NCBI GenBank assembly: GCA_031274075.1
Contig: JAISQQ010000421.1
Span: 1 to 7,473 of the forward strand
DNA from: Accumulibacter sp.
GTDB lineage: Bacteria; Pseudomonadota; Gammaproteobacteria; Burkholderiales; Rhodocyclaceae
Length of the DNA stretch: 7,473 bases
Direction: 5' to 3'
Within the stretch, counting starts at the first letter, position 1. The number at the start of each line of letters is the position of its first letter. The translations under genes were made by a program, and so were the position numbers. Positions 6,228-7,473 of the stretch are shown piece after piece. A model generated the notes under the pieces. It saw nothing but the letters and a program-made list of their open reading frames with translations, was not told the DNA's origin and searched no databases.

Positions 6228-6602
6228 ATGAAAGCCGCCCAGCTCGAAAAAATCGTCGTCGCCGCCCTCGAAGACATCAAGGGAAAAGACATCGAAGTCA
6301 TCAATACCCACAAGCTCACCCCGCTGTTCGAACGCATCGTCATCGCCAGCGGCGACTCCAACCGCCACGTCCGCTCGCTGGCGCGCAACGTCGAGGACAA
6401 GGCGCGCGCGGCCGGCGCTGAAATCCTGTCGACGGAAGGCGAAGACGCCGGCGAATGGGTGCTGGTCGACCTCGGCGACGTAGTCGCCCACATCATGCAG
6501 CCCGCCATCCGCAGCTACTACAACCTGGAAGAACTGTGGGGCGGCAAAGGCCCGGAGCGCGTGCGCAAGGCCGTCGCGGCGATGGAAATCCGTGAAACGT
6601 GA
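6228..6602 (+). CDS. rsfS: Ribosome silencing factor
   Basis: This 124-residue protein (RsfS/YbeB/Iojap family) binds ribosomal protein uL14 (L14) on the large subunit and blocks joining with the small subunit, lowering translation in stationary phase or starvation. The family core is clear: VVAALEDIKGKDIEVINTH (10-28), the strand FERIVIASG (34-42), then EGEDAGEWVLVDLGDVVAHI (70-89), the most conserved part, and YYNLEELWG (97-105). The protein is of ordinary length and complete. It follows nadD after 123 bases, the usual pairing. rlmH, its common next neighbour, is not in the window; heptamer repeats and an insertion sequence follow instead. Its stop codon TGA doubles as the first bases of the repeat array. 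Confidence 0.97.
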   Translation: MKAAQLEKIVVAALEDIKGKDIEVINTHKLTPLFERIVIASGDSNRHVRSLARNVEDKARAAGAEILSTEGEDAGEWVLVDLGDVVAHIMQPAIRSYYNLEELWGGKGPERVRKAVAAMEIRET

Positions 6603-6675
6603 TCAGGGATCAGGTGACGGGTGACGGGTGACGGGTGACGGGTGACGGGTGACAGGGGTTACGTGTCAGGTGACG
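6602..6675. repeat. GGTGACG heptamer tandem repeat after rsfS
   Basis: Six adjacent 7-base units occupy 6613-6654: five perfect GGTGACG and a sixth ending in A. One more perfect unit stands at 6669-6675. The array is preceded at 6602-6612 by units of a second type (ATCAGGGATCA), which match the GRATCAG units found after polA when read in the sense of the upstream gene. No spacers are present and no reading frame is likely. Such arrays vary in length by slippage. They could be a dispersed repeat family tied to gene 3' ends. Confidence 0.85.
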
Positions 6676-6708
6676 GGTTTTGGTGCCGATAGCGACTCTT
6701 TCCGTCCC

Positions 6709-6722
6709 GTCATTCCGGCGCA
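6709..6722 (+). repeat. Half-palindrome at the insertion-sequence boundary
   Basis: GTCATTCCGGCGCA resembles the left arm of a palindromic repeat of the form CATTCC...GGAATG. The matching right arm is absent because the insertion sequence begins here. The likeness to such repeats is from memory of their general form, so this is a suggestion that the element landed inside one. Confidence 0.25.
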
Positions 6723-6731
6723 AGAACCTGT

Positions 6732-7473
6732 TCACAATCTTTTGAGCAAAAGCACAAGGAAGGCAAGGAGGATGAACTGTAAGCGGGTGTTGAGTTTTCG
6801 TTCGCAGTTTTTCCAGAGCCTTCGGTTCTTCTCCAGCCACGCAAAGCTACGTTCGACGACCCGGCGTTTGGGCAGGATATTGAAGGTGTGTCGTTCGTTT
6901 CGTTTGGCGATCTGTACCGTGACCGGCTCGCCCAGGATCGCGCGTACGCTTTGGGCAAACGGTTCCCCGATGTAGCCGCCGTCGCACAGCAGGCTTTTCA
7001 CCCGCTTCAAGTTCGGTTGGCTGCGCTCCAGTGCTTCCCGTGCGCCCTTCCGGTCGGTGACTTCGGCGGTCGTTACCGTTATCGCGTGCGGCCGGCCTTG
7101 CGTGTCTACCGCGATGTGGCGCTTGATGCCCGGGATCTTCTTGCCGGCGTCGTAAGCCTTTTGTCCGGCGGTGTCGGCGTTCTTCACGCTCTGCGCGTCC
7201 ACGATCAGGAACGTGCTGTTGGCGTTGCGCCCCTGTTTCATGCGGGCCGCGCCAAGCTGATTTTTTTAACGCCCGCTCCCGCAGGCTGATCCCTTCCGGG
7301 TTCGGTTCGCTCCACTTGGCAAAGTACGAAGGCACGGTGCGCCACTTGGGAAAATCACTGGGCAAGGCGCGCCATTGGCAACCCGTGCGCCGCAGGTACA
7401 ACACCGCACACCACACTTCATACAAGTCTATTGTCCGGGGCTTGGTTCGCTTGCGTGCTTGTTCCAACAGCGG
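6732..7473 (-). CDS. IS5-family transposase, frameshifted and cut by the window edge
   Basis: A DDE transposase that cuts and joins the ends of its element. The first frame, entering from 7473, gives [14 protein letters not shown], then [19 protein letters not shown] and the segment SYFAKW, the usual DNA-binding N-terminal region; roughly the first 20-25 residues are outside the window. It leaves the family sequence after RERALKK at the run of seven A (7261-7267). The second frame, open from 7265 to the stop at 6732, continues with [13 protein letters not shown] and carries the catalytic domain: D of [10 protein letters not shown] (codon 7197-7199), D of LLCDGGYIG (6981-6983) and E of [18 protein letters not shown] (6852-6854). 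All three acidic residues are present, so only the frame break questions its activity. The break may be programmed slippage or an inactivating indel. Confidence 0.85.
7261..7267 (-). other. Possible slippage site in the transposase gene (A7)
   Basis: On the minus strand the sequence is TTA AAA AAA TCA in the upstream frame. The family sequence resumes one base further on, as AAT CAG CTT (N-Q-L). Joining the frames needs a +1 step or the loss of one A in the transcript; a two-base gain would also work. Runs of A of this length are common sites for ribosomal or transcriptional slippage in insertion sequences. Confidence 0.5.

Larger units (their letters stand above)
6723..7473 (-). mobile_element. 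IS5-family insertion sequence, partial at the right window edge
   Basis: The element consists of a minus-strand transposase gene and its 3'-side end. The end is placed near 6723 because AGAACCTGTTCACAATCTTTT fits a terminal inverted repeat containing the transposase stop codon, and because 12 of its bases recur in inverted orientation at 303-314. The other end, the full length and any target-site duplication lie beyond the window. The protein belongs to the IS5 family, most likely the IS427-like group in which the transposase is often made from two frames. The element sits directly after the rsfS repeats. Confidence 0.8.

Noticed and set aside
6602..6675. CRISPR array
   Set aside because: The units are seven bases, directly adjacent and without spacers.
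6610..6840. Minus-strand 76-codon frame over the heptamer repeat and the end of the insertion sequence
   Set aside because: Its repetitive C-terminal translation comes from the heptamer array, and the rest overlaps the transposase in another frame.
6888..7289. Plus-strand open frame opposite the transposase
   Set aside because: It is the antisense shadow of a frame with clear DDE transposase motifs.

Overview
This GC-rich window reads as chromosome from a betaproteobacterium, probably near the Rhodocyclales. The clues are protein families rather than rRNA: a DUF2782 protein near polA, a BPSS1780-type membrane protein, and a nadD-rsfS pair. Genus is not determinable from this sequence alone.

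Layout. Bases 1-394 hold no gene. They are a patchwork of palindromes, sequences resembling insertion-sequence ends, and a heptamer tandem repeat that abuts the polA stop codon. polA (395-3145, minus) encodes a full-length DNA polymerase I with its 5'-nuclease, proofreading and polymerase motifs intact. Only 16 bases separate its start codon from that of a divergent plus-strand gene. From there a compact plus-strand cluster runs: a LOG-type (TIGR00730) nucleoside-monophosphate phosphoribohydrolase-like protein, an exported DUF2782 protein, a 116-residue membrane protein, a 258-residue BPSS1780-like membrane protein, nadD (NAD biosynthesis) and rsfS (ribosome silencing factor). Gaps are 37, 37 and 6 bases, then an 11-base overlap into nadD, then 123 bases with a hairpin before rsfS.

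The cluster ends at rsfS. Heptamer repeats start directly at its stop codon, and then an IS5-family insertion sequence on the minus strand runs off the right edge. Its transposase is open in two frames that meet at a run of seven A. The usual partner rlmH is not seen downstream of rsfS, so the insertion may have separated them.

Functionally the core is housekeeping: DNA repair and replication, nucleotide salvage or cleanup, NAD synthesis and translation silencing, with two membrane proteins of unknown role. I see no convincing new defence or biosynthetic system. The most unusual items are the 116-residue membrane protein, which looks like an internally deleted relative of its neighbour; the same-sense heptamer arrays at the stop codons of both polA and rsfS; and sequences near the left edge that resemble the end of the insertion sequence at the right edge.
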